A DNA stretch of 20,272 nt, taken from NCBI GenBank assembly GCA_007126175.1, contig SLBU01000180.1, positions 1-20,272 on the forward strand, given 5' to 3'. Position 1 is the stretch's first letter, and each line of letters starts with the position of its first letter. Shown in pieces: positions 7,228 to 15,629 of this stretch. Made by a program: the position numbers and the translations under genes. The notes below the pieces were generated by a model. The model saw nothing but the letters and a program-made list of their open reading frames with translations, ran no database searches and was not told the origin of the DNA. The stretch is from Kiritimatiellia bacterium. Its GTDB lineage: Bacteria; Verrucomicrobiota; Kiritimatiellia; UBA8416.

Positions 7228-8387
7228 ACATTGCAATCGACGCTCGATGGATCTTCCAGGATATTTCAGGAATCGGTAACTACACCCGCCAACTATTGCG
7301 GATGTATGCTACGACACCAAGCAAGCACACCTTTCACGTACTGTTTTCGGATCCTGCGATTGCGGCGCGAACCTGCCAGGAGATCGGCATCCAGGATGCC
7401 CCCCATATGGAACCCGTCATGATCCCATGGCCCATCTTCTCGATCCAATCCCAATTGCGCCTGCCCAGCCTCTTGCGCAAACGCCAAATCCGCGTCTTTC
7501 ACAGCCCCAACTACATGTTGCCATTGCGCGCCTTCAACCGGCAGGGGAACGGGCCGATCCGCGCCGTCAGCACCATCCATGATCTCATACCCCTTCGCTT
7601 TCCCGACCACGCCCCGCAATCCCGTAAATCACGCCTCTTACCCATCTTTCGGCGCGTCCTGCAGGAAGCCGCACTACGCTCCACCCGAATTGCCACCGTC
7701 AGCCATGTATCCGCCCAGGATATTGCCGCGCTCTTGCATGTAAATCCAACCAAAATTGCTGTGATTCATAATGGCGTTTCCCCCGCCTTCGTACCCGCCC
7801 CGAAACAATCCGAGCCATGTGCATCAGCATCGACAGAACTTGAACTCCTGTATGTTGGCCGTGCGGATCCCTATAAAAACATCGAACGCTTGATCCATGT
7901 CGTGCATGACCTCAAAACCCGACATGCCTGCCTCGCCCAGCTAACGCTCGTTGGCGCACCCGATCCACGCTACCCGAAACCACAACAGACCATTGCCCGG
8001 CTCGGGGTACAGGAACAAGTCCGCTGGACGGGCTTCGTTGGCGACCAGGAACTTATCCACTACATCCAAAGGGCTGATATCATGCTCCACGCCTCCCGCT
8101 ATGAGGGGTTCGGACTGCAGATCATCGAAGCCATGGCCTGCGGCATACCCGTGGTCTGCAGCAACGCGGGCTCCCTGCCCGAAGTCGCAGGGGATGCCGC
8201 CATTCTCGTAGAGCCCGATGATACCCAAGCCTATTGCCGGGCCATTCTGCGCCTGCGCGACGATCCACAGGAACGTCAGCGCCACATCAACCGCGGCATC
8301 GAGAATGCCAAACGCTTCTCATGGGAAAAAACCGCCCGCGCCACATTGGCGTGCTATGAAGCCGCGGCCGGGGAGACCTCATCATGA
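7224..8387 (+). CDS. GT4-family glycosyltransferase (second of three)
   Basis: This is a second GT-B enzyme of 387 residues, beginning MNIAIDARWIFQDISGIGNY. That gives the same N-terminal loop as its neighbour, and the two are probably diverged paralogues. The donor-domain entry is ELLYVGRADPYKNIERLI, and the EX7E motif is EGFGLQIIE (294-302) with AMACGIPVVCSNAGSLPEV after it. The ATG overlaps the preceding TGA, so translation is coupled, and an upstream in-frame extension from 7083 is rejected because it would lie inside the first transferase. The protein shares FSWEKTARATL near its C-terminus with the first enzyme (YTWEKTATETL). It probably adds one of several successive sugars to a surface glycan. 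Confidence 0.88.
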   Translation: MNIAIDARWIFQDISGIGNYTRQLLRMYATTPSKHTFHVLFSDPAIAARTCQEIGIQDAPHMEPVMIPWPIFSIQSQLRLPSLLRKRQIRVFHSPNYMLPLRAFNRQGNGPIRAVSTIHDLIPLRFPDHAPQSRKSRLLPIFRRVLQEAALRSTRIATVSHVSAQDIAALLHVNPTKIAVIHNGVSPAFVPAPKQSEPCASASTELELLYVGRADPYKNIERLIHVVHDLKTRHACLAQLTLVGAPDPRYPKPQQTIARLGVQEQVRWTGFVGDQELIHYIQRADIMLHASRYEGFGLQIIEAMACGIPVVCSNAGSLPEVAGDAAILVEPDDTQAYCRAILRLRDDPQERQRHINRGIENAKRFSWEKTARATLACYEAAAGETSS

Positions 8388-9514
8388 CGCCCCCCCAACC
8401 CCCAACGCACTGGCCCACCGCCCGCGTAGCACTTTGCCACGATTGGCTCAGCGGAATGCGCGGCGGCGAACGTGTCCTCGAAATTCTCTGCGAGGCCTAT
8501 CCGGAGGCCCCCCTATACACATTACTCGCAGATCCGGCTGTCGTATCCGAGCCGATCCGCAACCGCACCATCCACACGTCCTGGCTCCAGAAAATTCCCC
8601 ACATCACCCGAAACTACCGCATGTTGCTGCCATTGTTCCCGGCCGCCGTGCGCTCGCTCAAGCCGGCCCCGGCCGACATCCTGATCAGCACCAGCCATTG
8701 TGTTGCCAAAAGTATCCGTACACCTGCCCACTGTCATCACCTGTGCTACTGCTTCACCCCCATGCGATACGCCTGGACCTTCCAGGAAGAGTACCTCGGC
8801 AGTAAAATGCGCAAAACCATCGCCGCCCCCCTGCTCGCGGCACTGCGCCAATGGGATGCCCGCACCGCCAGCCGGGTCGACACCTTTATTGCCATCTCAC
8901 GGCACGTGCAAACCCGCATCCAGAATTTCTATGAGCGCGAAGCAAAAGTCATTTATCCCCCCGTCGATACCGACCGTTGCTCCCCCGGCAAAACCCCGGG
9001 TCCCTGCGACTATGACCTCATCGTATCAGCCCTTGTCCCCTACAAGCGGATCGACCTGGCCATCGAGGCTTACAACCGTACGGGCTACCCCTTGCGAATC
9101 GTTGGAACCGGTGGTTCCCGCAATACCCTCGAAGCAAGGGCCCAACCCAACATTACCTTCGAAGGATGGCAGCCCGACGAAGTCGTACTCGAACGCTACC
9201 GCAACTGCCGACTGCTCGTCTTTCCCGGCGAAGAGGATTTCGGGATCGTCCCCCTCGAAGCACAAGCCTGCGGAAAACCCGTTGTGGCTTATAATCGCGG
9301 CGGCGCTTGCGAAACCATCCTGCCAAACCAAACCGGCATTTTCTTTGAACACCAAACCCCCGAAGAACTCGCCCATGCCGTCCAGATCGCCGGCAACCGC
9401 GTATGGGATGCACACGCCATCCGCCGCCATGCCCAAACCTTCAGCAATGCCGCCTTCATTGCCGCCATGCAAGACGCCATCCGCACCTGCCTGGAGCCTA
9501 GGCCTACCCGGTAA
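8384..9514 (+). CDS. GT4-family glycosyltransferase, WbaZ-like
   Basis: This protein of 376 residues begins with the block VALCHDWLSGMRGGERVLE, characteristic of the WbaZ-type mannosyltransferases. It has a cytoplasmic GT-B layout with the donor-domain entry YDLIVSALVPYKRIDLAIEA and the EX7E motif EDFGIVPLE (284-292) followed by AQACGKPVVAYNRGG. The start ATG overlaps the TGA of the preceding gene. It belongs to a different subfamily from the first two. A trio of coupled GT4 enzymes with no flippase or polymerase alongside suggests a partial O-antigen, capsule or exopolysaccharide locus. The mannose specificity is inferred from family resemblance only. Confidence 0.88.
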   Translation: MTPPQPPTHWPTARVALCHDWLSGMRGGERVLEILCEAYPEAPLYTLLADPAVVSEPIRNRTIHTSWLQKIPHITRNYRMLLPLFPAAVRSLKPAPADILISTSHCVAKSIRTPAHCHHLCYCFTPMRYAWTFQEEYLGSKMRKTIAAPLLAALRQWDARTASRVDTFIAISRHVQTRIQNFYEREAKVIYPPVDTDRCSPGKTPGPCDYDLIVSALVPYKRIDLAIEAYNRTGYPLRIVGTGGSRNTLEARAQPNITFEGWQPDEVVLERYRNCRLLVFPGEEDFGIVPLEAQACGKPVVAYNRGGACETILPNQTGIFFEHQTPEELAHAVQIAGNRVWDAHAIRRHAQTFSNAAFIAAMQDAIRTCLEPRPTR

Positions 9515-9524
9515 CTTCACCCTT

Positions 9525-9542
9525 GCGGTTCAGGAGAACCGC
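9525..9542. terminator. Hairpin between convergent GT and xylA genes
   Basis: A perfect seven-base-pair stem, GCGGTTC and GAACCGC, encloses the loop AGGA. It sits directly after the xylA stop codon and ten bases after the glycosyltransferase stop, so it may end transcription from both sides. There is no clear run of U on either strand, so it is not a classical intrinsic terminator. Confidence 0.45.
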
Positions 9543-10865
9543 TTACCGCACTTGCCACAAATACTGATTCAAACGCGCCTCCAGTAACTCCTGTTTGCCA
9601 CTGCGGGCCACAGGCTCACCATGCGCCAGTGTATACGCCTCCAGACTCTCGAAATCAGCACTGCCGGACGCAATCTCGGCACCGATTCCCGAATCATACG
9701 ACGCATAGCGTTCCCGAATGAATCCATTCGGAAAATCATCGGCAGCCATCTTGGCAGCGATCTTCAATCCGAGGGCAAAGGTGTCCATACCCGAGACATG
9801 CGCAATGAACAGGTCTTTGAGATCTGTCGATTCACGCCGCAACTTGGCATCGAAATTCAAGCCCCCCGGTGCAATCCCCCCCTGTGCCAGCACAACACGC
9901 ATCGCCATGGCAGCTTCGAGGATGTTGTGCGGGAACTCATCGGTATCCCACCCCAGCAGCAAATCCCCCTGGTTGGCATCAATACTGCCCAGCATCCCAT
10001 GCATGGAGGCTACCTGTAAATCGTGCTCAAACGAGTGCATGGCCAGCGTTGCATGGTTGGCCTCCACATTCAACTTGAAGTGCTGATCCAACCCATGCCC
10101 CTTCAGAAAGCTGATCACACTCGCTGCATCAAAATCGTATTGATGCTTCGTGGGCTCTTTGGGCTTCGGCTCAATCAGGAATTGCGCTTCAAAACCAATC
10201 TTCTTGGCATAATCCACCGCCATCTGCAAAAGCCGTGCCAAGTGTTCCTGCTCGCGCTTCATATCCGTATTCAATAGCGTAGCATAGCCCTCGCGTCCTC
10301 CCCAGAACACATAGTTCGCGGCACCAAGCTCCTTGCCAATTTCCAACTGCTTCTTGATCTGCGAAGCCGCATACGCAAATACCGCCGCATCCGGGTTGGT
10401 ACTCGCACCATTGGCAAAACGCGGATGGCTAAAGGCATTCGTAGTATTCCATAACAAGCCGATTCCCGTCTCGTCCTGCTTCTGCTTCGCCAGACCGCAA
10501 ATACGATCCAGAATGGCATTGGTTTGCTTTAACGTATTGGCTTCCGGCGCAATATCACGGTCATGAAAACAGTAAAAATCCACCCCGAGCTTGCTGAAAA
10601 ACTCAAATGCGGCATGCACCGTCTGTTCAGCCGCCGTGACAGGATCCGCCGCCTCTGCCCAAGGGTGTGGCATCGTCCCGGCACCAAATGGATCGGACCC
10701 CGTGCCCCGGAAGGTGTGCCAGTAGGCCACCCCAAAACGCAAATGCTCACGCATGCTCTTGCCCGCGACAACCTCTTCGGGATTATACCACTTGAATGCA
10801 AGCGGATTTGTCGAATCGGGGCCCTCATACGAAATCTTCTGAACATCCGGAAAATACTGAGTCAT
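9543..10865 (-). CDS. xylA: Xylose isomerase
   Basis: This TIM-barrel enzyme of 440 residues, the same length as E. coli XylA, interconverts D-xylose and D-xylulose. The catalytic pair His101 and Asp104 is present in FHDRDIAPE. The metal and substrate residues are also seen: Glu232 and Lys234 in [15 protein letters not shown], Glu268 and His271 in [10 protein letters not shown], Asp296 in GSIDANQGD, and Asp307/Asp309 in WDTDEFP. The ATG is preceded by AGGAGAC with good spacing. No xylulokinase, transporter or regulator gene is adjacent, so the rest of the pathway must be elsewhere. TAGAAT stands 24 bases before the ATG and could be a -10 box. Confidence 0.97.
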   Translation of the reverse strand: MTQYFPDVQKISYEGPDSTNPLAFKWYNPEEVVAGKSMREHLRFGVAYWHTFRGTGSDPFGAGTMPHPWAEAADPVTAAEQTVHAAFEFFSKLGVDFYCFHDRDIAPEANTLKQTNAILDRICGLAKQKQDETGIGLLWNTTNAFSHPRFANGASTNPDAAVFAYAASQIKKQLEIGKELGAANYVFWGGREGYATLLNTDMKREQEHLARLLQMAVDYAKKIGFEAQFLIEPKPKEPTKHQYDFDAASVISFLKGHGLDQHFKLNVEANHATLAMHSFEHDLQVASMHGMLGSIDANQGDLLLGWDTDEFPHNILEAAMAMRVVLAQGGIAPGGLNFDAKLRRESTDLKDLFIAHVSGMDTFALGLKIAAKMAADDFPNGFIRERYASYDSGIGAEIASGSADFESLEAYTLAHGEPVARSGKQELLEARLNQYLWQVR

Positions 10866-11170
10866 TACCTGTCTCCTGTTATGCTATTCATTCTATGCTG
10901 GTAATCTACAACACAACCTCTGCCCACCCATTAAGGATGCGCAACTGCCATATGCATATAACCACATCCCTCCCCCGGTTTCAAGACGTGCTTTCAGTGC
11001 CCCCATCCAAATCACCCGAAAAATGTACCAAGGCCAACGCACTACACTTGTCAATTTCTTCAATCTGGTTAATACTCTCATTTGATCCTCACATATGTAC
11101 AACTTTCTGCGGTTTACCTGTCACGCACAGGTTACCGCTCTCGACAAGCAACCCAATCGATTGAAACACT
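10866..11170. other. Divergent intergenic region between xylA and kinase genes, 305 bases
   Basis: The region must contain both promoters. I find no tRNA, riboswitch or gene in it. An inverted repeat lies 38 bases before the kinase ATG and is listed separately. The kinase gene has no clear Shine-Dalgarno sequence (AATCGATTGAAACACT before the ATG). Confidence 0.4.
11116..11132. promoter_or_regulatory. Inverted repeat ACCTGT-N5-ACAGGT upstream of kinase
   Basis: Perfect six-base arms separated by CACGC make a 17-base dyad 38 bases upstream of the kinase ATG. Its size fits a dimeric repressor or activator site. No protein in the window is known to bind it. It could also be a small RNA hairpin in the leader. 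Confidence 0.35.
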
Positions 11171-12373
11171 ATGCAAAACCATCCCGATTCCACCATCTTC
11201 ATAAAACTCCCCGATCCCGAGAAGGAGCACCCGCAGCCCCCCCCGCGGAACCCCACCTCGGTGGTAACCCCTACCTCCCATCTGGCGCAGCCCTTGACGC
11301 TGGCCACCTTGCGTCAGAACTATGAAGGCATCGTTCGCGCACGCAGTATCTATTACCCGGTGGCCTACCAATTGCCGCGACTGCTCGGCCGTGGCCAGCA
11401 AGGACACGTATTTCTAGGCCTACGCCAAGGCGCACGAGGCTGCATCACCGAAAATGCCATTAAAATCTACGACCCCGCCCTATACAATACGGGCGAGGAA
11501 TACTGGACCGATATGGGGCGCATTGCCGCCCAGATTTCCCGCATGCAACGCATCCAAAGCCCGAACATGGTCGCCCGATACAGCTACGAGGAAACATTCG
11601 GCATCGGATACGTCCAAATGGAGTCCATCGACGGGCTCGACCTCATGCACCTGATGCAAGCACGCAACCTGCAAGTGGCCATGACCAGAAGCACTCCAGA
11701 GGAATGGAGTAAGTTCAGCCAGAGCGTCTTCCGCCTCGACCACAACGTGCTCCGCCTGCAGCCCGGCTTCGTCGTCTACCTGATGCGGGGCATCCTCCGC
11801 GGCCTCGAACAACTGCACAAACTCGGCTTCCTCCATTTCGACCTCAAACCAGGCAACGTCATGGTAGACCGGCTCGGATACGTCAAAATCATTGACTTCG
11901 GACGCGCCGTTCGAATCGATGAGAACATCTCATTCCTCTTCGGATCGCCCCAGTACATGGCCCCGGAAACCCATCGCCTCCAGGCTGGCTCGCCCCAGAC
12001 GGATCTCTACAGCCTCGGGCTCATTGCCCTCGAACTGCTGCGAGGCGAACCACTCACAGCCCCGGACAGTACCCCCGAGGAGCTTCTCAATGCCAAACGC
12101 ACATTGCCTGCCCGAATGGAAACACTCTTGCCGCCCTACGTCGCCGAAAACGGCAGCCTAGTGCGAATCCTCAAAAATCTCCTCGCCCCGGACCCCACCC
12201 GGCGCTATGCCAGCGCACGCGATGCAGAAGTCGGCAAGGATGGCTTGATCGTCATCGACCGCCAACTCATCCAGGCAGGCCTGGACACCGAATACGCCCG
12301 CGACCTCTCGGATTACCTCGCCAAACTCGTCGATCCCCAAACCAGCAGGATCGGATCCACTGCACTTGTGTAA
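11171..12373 (+). CDS. Serine/threonine protein kinase, non-RD type
   Basis: This cytosolic protein kinase has 400 residues. A proline-rich, probably unfolded stretch (residues 12-45) precedes the kinase fold. The glycine loop is LLGRGQQGHVF (71-81), the ATP-anchoring Lys98 lies in AIKIY, the catalytic loop is HFDLKPGNVMV (222-232), the metal-binding motif is DFG (242-244), the activation segment ends in APE (264-266) and the helix F Asp is in TDLYSLG. The usual Arg before the catalytic Asp is Phe223, so this is a non-RD kinase that may not depend on activation-loop phosphorylation. No transmembrane helix or sensor domain is present, in contrast to many PknB-like kinases. About 45 residues after the fold are helical and unassigned. 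It is flanked by the divergent xylA and the convergent desaturase gene. Substrate unknown. Confidence 0.9.
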   Translation: MQNHPDSTIFIKLPDPEKEHPQPPPRNPTSVVTPTSHLAQPLTLATLRQNYEGIVRARSIYYPVAYQLPRLLGRGQQGHVFLGLRQGARGCITENAIKIYDPALYNTGEEYWTDMGRIAAQISRMQRIQSPNMVARYSYEETFGIGYVQMESIDGLDLMHLMQARNLQVAMTRSTPEEWSKFSQSVFRLDHNVLRLQPGFVVYLMRGILRGLEQLHKLGFLHFDLKPGNVMVDRLGYVKIIDFGRAVRIDENISFLFGSPQYMAPETHRLQAGSPQTDLYSLGLIALELLRGEPLTAPDSTPEELLNAKRTLPARMETLLPPYVAENGSLVRILKNLLAPDPTRRYASARDAEVGKDGLIVIDRQLIQAGLDTEYARDLSDYLAKLVDPQTSRIGSTALV

Positions 12374-12404
12374 GTTATAACTTCAATTGATAAGAAATCG
12401 CTTT

Positions 12405-13448
12405 TCAGGCTTTGGCTTTTTTGCGGATGGCCTCGGCGCGACGTTTTTTGCGCAGTGTCTCCAGCGATTCTGCTGAGCCATCCATGAGGGTGCCGAGCCA
12501 TTTGTCGAGCGGGAAGGCAATGTCCCCGTAATTTACCGTGAAGTAGCGGTGATGGAGGTAATGAAAGTAGTGGTCGGTACTCATCATCGGTACGTCTTCC
12601 TCGGCGTTGGCTTGCAGGGTGTGGAAGCCGGTGTGACCGGGGACGGGGGCCAGTCCCGCGTGCATGGCATGGAACATGGCGTGTAAAGGATGCGAGGGAA
12701 TGATCCAGTGCAGGAAAATACCCGAGAAGTAGAGCAGATGCTCGATCGGGTGCATACTCAATCCCGACCAAGGACCAATGTTCACGTTTTTATGGTGCAA
12801 GTAGTGCGAGATATTATATAGCGGCCGCCAGTGACTGATACGGTGGATCCAGTAGAAATGGATGGCGCGCATATAGACCACACCGACCATCATGAGGACG
12901 CCATAGATCGGGTGGCGGGCAAAGGAGACGAACGGTAGGCGCCCGTTCCCATACATCCAGAGCGTAAGAGCCTCGAAGGCTGTCCAGATGACGACGCCAC
13001 TGGCAAAGTTCCAGAACACGTTATCATAGGTTTGGTTGTGGAAGAGAAATTTTTTGTCATGGGTGGCGAGCCATTTGTCGGTATATTTGTATGTTGTACC
13101 TTGTGCTTTGCGCATGTAGAGATGCAGGTGGGCACCGCCAGCAAGGGCAAGCAGAAGGAGCGCATTACGCAGGTATATCAAACCGATCCATCCGGGTTGG
13201 AAGGCCAGGGCGAGATCGTCCTTGGCGATGGCATTCTTGACGATGGCTGGGGTGAGGTACATCCAACTCACGGTGGCAGTGAGTGCGTACAGGAGATTCC
13301 AACCGCTCAGGTAGCCATCCTTGCCAAAGAGATGATTGAAGGCGGCTTTGAAGCGCCAGGGCATTCTGAAAAGTGGGGGCGCGTCCGGTAAGATTGGTGG
13401 TTGCCATTCGCCTGCCTTATCGCGATTTCCCCATGCTTTTGTTTCCAT
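12405..13448 (-). CDS. Sterol desaturase / fatty acid hydroxylase family membrane protein
   Basis: This membrane di-iron enzyme has 347 residues. The eight-His signature of the family is visible: HRISH (202-206), HYLHH (215-219), the HAMFHAMH region (256-263) and HYFHYLHH (293-300). Four hydrophobic spans lie at about residues 50-70, 85-110, 145-165 and 180-200. A basic tail, RKKRRAEAIRKKAKA, ends the protein. The start is ATG 13446-13448, with GGAGGT seven bases before it. A start 25 codons upstream is rejected because it would put this site inside the coding region. The substrate could be a lipid, sterol or carotenoid; the sequence does not decide. The gene has the opposite base skew to its surroundings (G-rich on the plus strand, C-rich in its own coding strand). 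Confidence 0.88.
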   Translation of the reverse strand: METKAWGNRDKAGEWQPPILPDAPPLFRMPWRFKAAFNHLFGKDGYLSGWNLLYALTATVSWMYLTPAIVKNAIAKDDLALAFQPGWIGLIYLRNALLLLALAGGAHLHLYMRKAQGTTYKYTDKWLATHDKKFLFHNQTYDNVFWNFASGVVIWTAFEALTLWMYGNGRLPFVSFARHPIYGVLMMVGVVYMRAIHFYWIHRISHWRPLYNISHYLHHKNVNIGPWSGLSMHPIEHLLYFSGIFLHWIIPSHPLHAMFHAMHAGLAPVPGHTGFHTLQANAEEDVPMMSTDHYFHYLHHRYFTVNYGDIAFPLDKWLGTLMDGSAESLETLRKKRRAEAIRKKAKA

Positions 13449-13497
13449 AATAATACCTCCGATAGCGATCTTACAAACGTCGATTGATGGAAACCAT

Positions 13498-13523
13498 TTT
13501 ATACAATCCGTAAAATCATGCAA
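13498..13523 (-). promoter_or_regulatory. Possible promoter of the sterol desaturase gene
   Basis: Reading the minus strand, TTGCAT (13518-13523) is followed after 14 bases by TATAAA (13498-13503), 49 bases before the start codon. The -10-like box is good and the area is AT-rich, but the spacing is two to three bases shorter than the sigma-70 optimum, so it is only tentative. Confidence 0.3.
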
Positions 13524-13580
13524 GTCGAAAGTGTTGGCCGTACCCCTGTTGTCACGGGTGTGCGTTTCTCGATGAAATCT

Positions 13581-15449
13581 TCACGCGCCTTGCTTCGTAA
13601 TCAACAAGTTGACCCGGCGGGCAAACGCGCCAGGATCCTTGATTTTCGATCCCTCCGCAATCACGGCCTGATCTAACAGCAAATGCCCCAGCTCCAAAAC
13701 ATCCTCAGATTTTTCATCCTTCTCATACAGCGCCAAAACCGCTTTCACCGCCGCATGATCCGGGTTCAATTCCAGCACCCTGGGCGCATCTCCGCCCCCC
13801 CCCCCGAACTGCTTCATCAAACGTTCCATCTGCGCACTCATCTGGCCTTCATCCGCCACCAGACAGGACGCACTTTCCCGTAATCGGCTCGATAAACGCA
13901 CCTCCTTGACGTCCTCCAGCTCTTCGCTCAGACGCTTCACAAGTTTTTCATAGGCTTGGGTATGTGCTTCATCCACAGCCGGCGCATCGGCCAAGGCCCC
14001 CTGGTCAATCGCCTTGAACGTCTTTCCCTTGTACTCCCCCATCGACTCGGCAAAAAATGGATCGACCGGCTCATCAAGCAGCAGGACATCCTGCCCCTTG
14101 TCCTTGATCACTTCGAGATAAGGGGATTGCCGCAACGCCCCGATACGATCACCACACAAATAGTAGATTTCCTTCTGCTCCTCCGGCATCTGGCCAATAT
14201 AATCATCCAGCGTCAAATACTTGCCATCTTCCGTACGCGTGGATTGGAACAACAGCAACGCCGCCAGCTTCTCGCGGTTGGCATAATCGCGCGCCACTCC
14301 TTCCTTGAGCGTAGCCCCAAAGGCCTGAAAGAACTTCACGTACTTCTCATATTCTTTGGTCTTCAGATCATCCAGCGCACCAAGGATCCGCTTCACAAGA
14401 TTACTCTCGATCTTGCGTACCATTGGGTTGTCCTGCAACATCTCCCGCGATACATTCAGGGGCAAATCCGAACTATCCACAACGCCCTTCACAAAACGCA
14501 AATACTGGGGCAACAGATTCTCGCAGGCATCCGTAATGAATACGCGATTCACATAGAGCTGCACGCGCGGTTTCGGATCGGCGGTGTAGTAATCAAACGG
14601 ACGCTGCGCCGGCAAGAACAGCAACGCCTTGAACTCCAGCGCGCCCTCGGCACTGTAATGAATCGTGTGCAACGGATCCGCAAAATCATGCGAAACATGC
14701 TTGTAGAAGTTGGCGTAGTCCTCGTCCTTGATCTCATCCTTGGCGCGCAGCCAAATCGCCTTTTGGGTGTTGATCGTCTCTTCTTTCGTCTCCTGCTTGC
14801 CGTCCTTCTCCTCTTGCGTGACCAATACAATCGGATGCTCCACAAAATCAGAAAACCGTTTCACCAGGTTACGCAGTTCCCAGCCCTCCAAGTACGCTTT
14901 GGCATCTTCCGTGAGCGTCAGGATCACATCGGTGCCATGCCCATCCCGCGTCGTTTCCCCAACAACAAAATCCCCCTTGCCCGCGGATTCCCAACTCACT
15001 GCCGTCTTCCCTTCCCCCGCCGCCAGCGTTTCCACTCGAACCTTCTCCGATACCATGAAGGCAGAATAAAACCCCACCCCGAATTGCCCGATCAACTCTG
15101 GGGCCGAAGGGTCTTTCCCCTCTTTCATCCGTGCCAGAAATGCCTTCGTTCCCGAACGGGCTATCGTGCCAAGCTCACGGATCACCGTCTCCTCATCCAT
15201 CCCAATCCCATTATCGGAAATCGTCAAGGTGCCAGCCTCCTTGTCCGGAATCAACTTGATCTGCCAAACCGTGTCCGCACCAGCCAACGAACGGTCGGTA
15301 AGCGCCTCATAACGAAGCTTATCGATCGCATCACTCGCATTACTGATCAATTCGCGCAAGAACACCTCGCGATGCGAATAGAGCGAATGCACAATGATAT
15401 CCATCAACTGATTCAACTCGGTCTTGAACTTCAATTTACGTGCTGACAT
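13581..15449 (-). CDS. htpG: Chaperone HtpG (Hsp90)
   Basis: This cytoplasmic ATP-dependent chaperone of 622 residues is close to the 624 residues of E. coli HtpG. The N-terminal ATPase domain shows FLRELISNASDAIDKLR, the ATP-binding DNGIGM and the lid and glycine motif GQFGVGFYSAFMV. The middle domain has DLPLNVSREMLQ with the catalytic Arg region, and the C-terminal dimerisation domain is complete, ending LLITKQGA. The start is ATG 15447-15449, with AGGAGG six bases before it; a start 21 codons upstream is rejected. A run of five glycines (FGGGGGDAP) in the C-terminal domain is encoded by 11 consecutive G. No CIRCE element (GAGTGC/GCACTC dyad) or obvious heat-shock promoter is visible upstream. 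Confidence 0.97.
   Translation of the reverse strand: MSARKLKFKTELNQLMDIIVHSLYSHREVFLRELISNASDAIDKLRYEALTDRSLAGADTVWQIKLIPDKEAGTLTISDNGIGMDEETVIRELGTIARSGTKAFLARMKEGKDPSAPELIGQFGVGFYSAFMVSEKVRVETLAAGEGKTAVSWESAGKGDFVVGETTRDGHGTDVILTLTEDAKAYLEGWELRNLVKRFSDFVEHPIVLVTQEEKDGKQETKEETINTQKAIWLRAKDEIKDEDYANFYKHVSHDFADPLHTIHYSAEGALEFKALLFLPAQRPFDYYTADPKPRVQLYVNRVFITDACENLLPQYLRFVKGVVDSSDLPLNVSREMLQDNPMVRKIESNLVKRILGALDDLKTKEYEKYVKFFQAFGATLKEGVARDYANREKLAALLLFQSTRTEDGKYLTLDDYIGQMPEEQKEIYYLCGDRIGALRQSPYLEVIKDKGQDVLLLDEPVDPFFAESMGEYKGKTFKAIDQGALADAPAVDEAHTQAYEKLVKRLSEELEDVKEVRLSSRLRESASCLVADEGQMSAQMERLMKQFGGGGGDAPRVLELNPDHAAVKAVLALYEKDEKSEDVLELGHLLLDQAVIAEGSKIKDPGAFARRVNLLITKQGA
13795..13805. repeat. 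C11/G11 homopolymer inside htpG
   Basis: Eleven C on the plus strand, G in the coding strand, encode Gly codons in the C-terminal domain of HtpG. It is the longest homopolymer I noticed in the window. A one-base slip would shift the frame and remove roughly the last 70 residues. Confidence 0.9.
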
Positions 15450-15629
15450 ATCTTTCCTCCTGTTACATATCAATCTGGTAGTAGGCGACCGGATCAAACC
15501 GCCTTGGTTCATCTAAAGAAAATAAAGAGCCAGGCAACGCCTCACTCTTCCACCATCCGGCTGGCGCAGCCGAGTTCTTTACAATAATCACGCGCCCAAT
15601 GCAACCCCACCAATCAGAAAAAACGCGAT

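Noticed and set aside
13449..13523. Longer start for the sterol desaturase
   Set aside because: It would include a strong GGAGGT site just before ATG 13448 and add a segment with no family features.
13956..15446. Plus-strand open frame of 496 codons opposite htpG
   Set aside because: It lies wholly inside a clear htpG gene, is full of Arg, His and Leu, and shows no motif. Long antisense frames are common in GC-rich genes.
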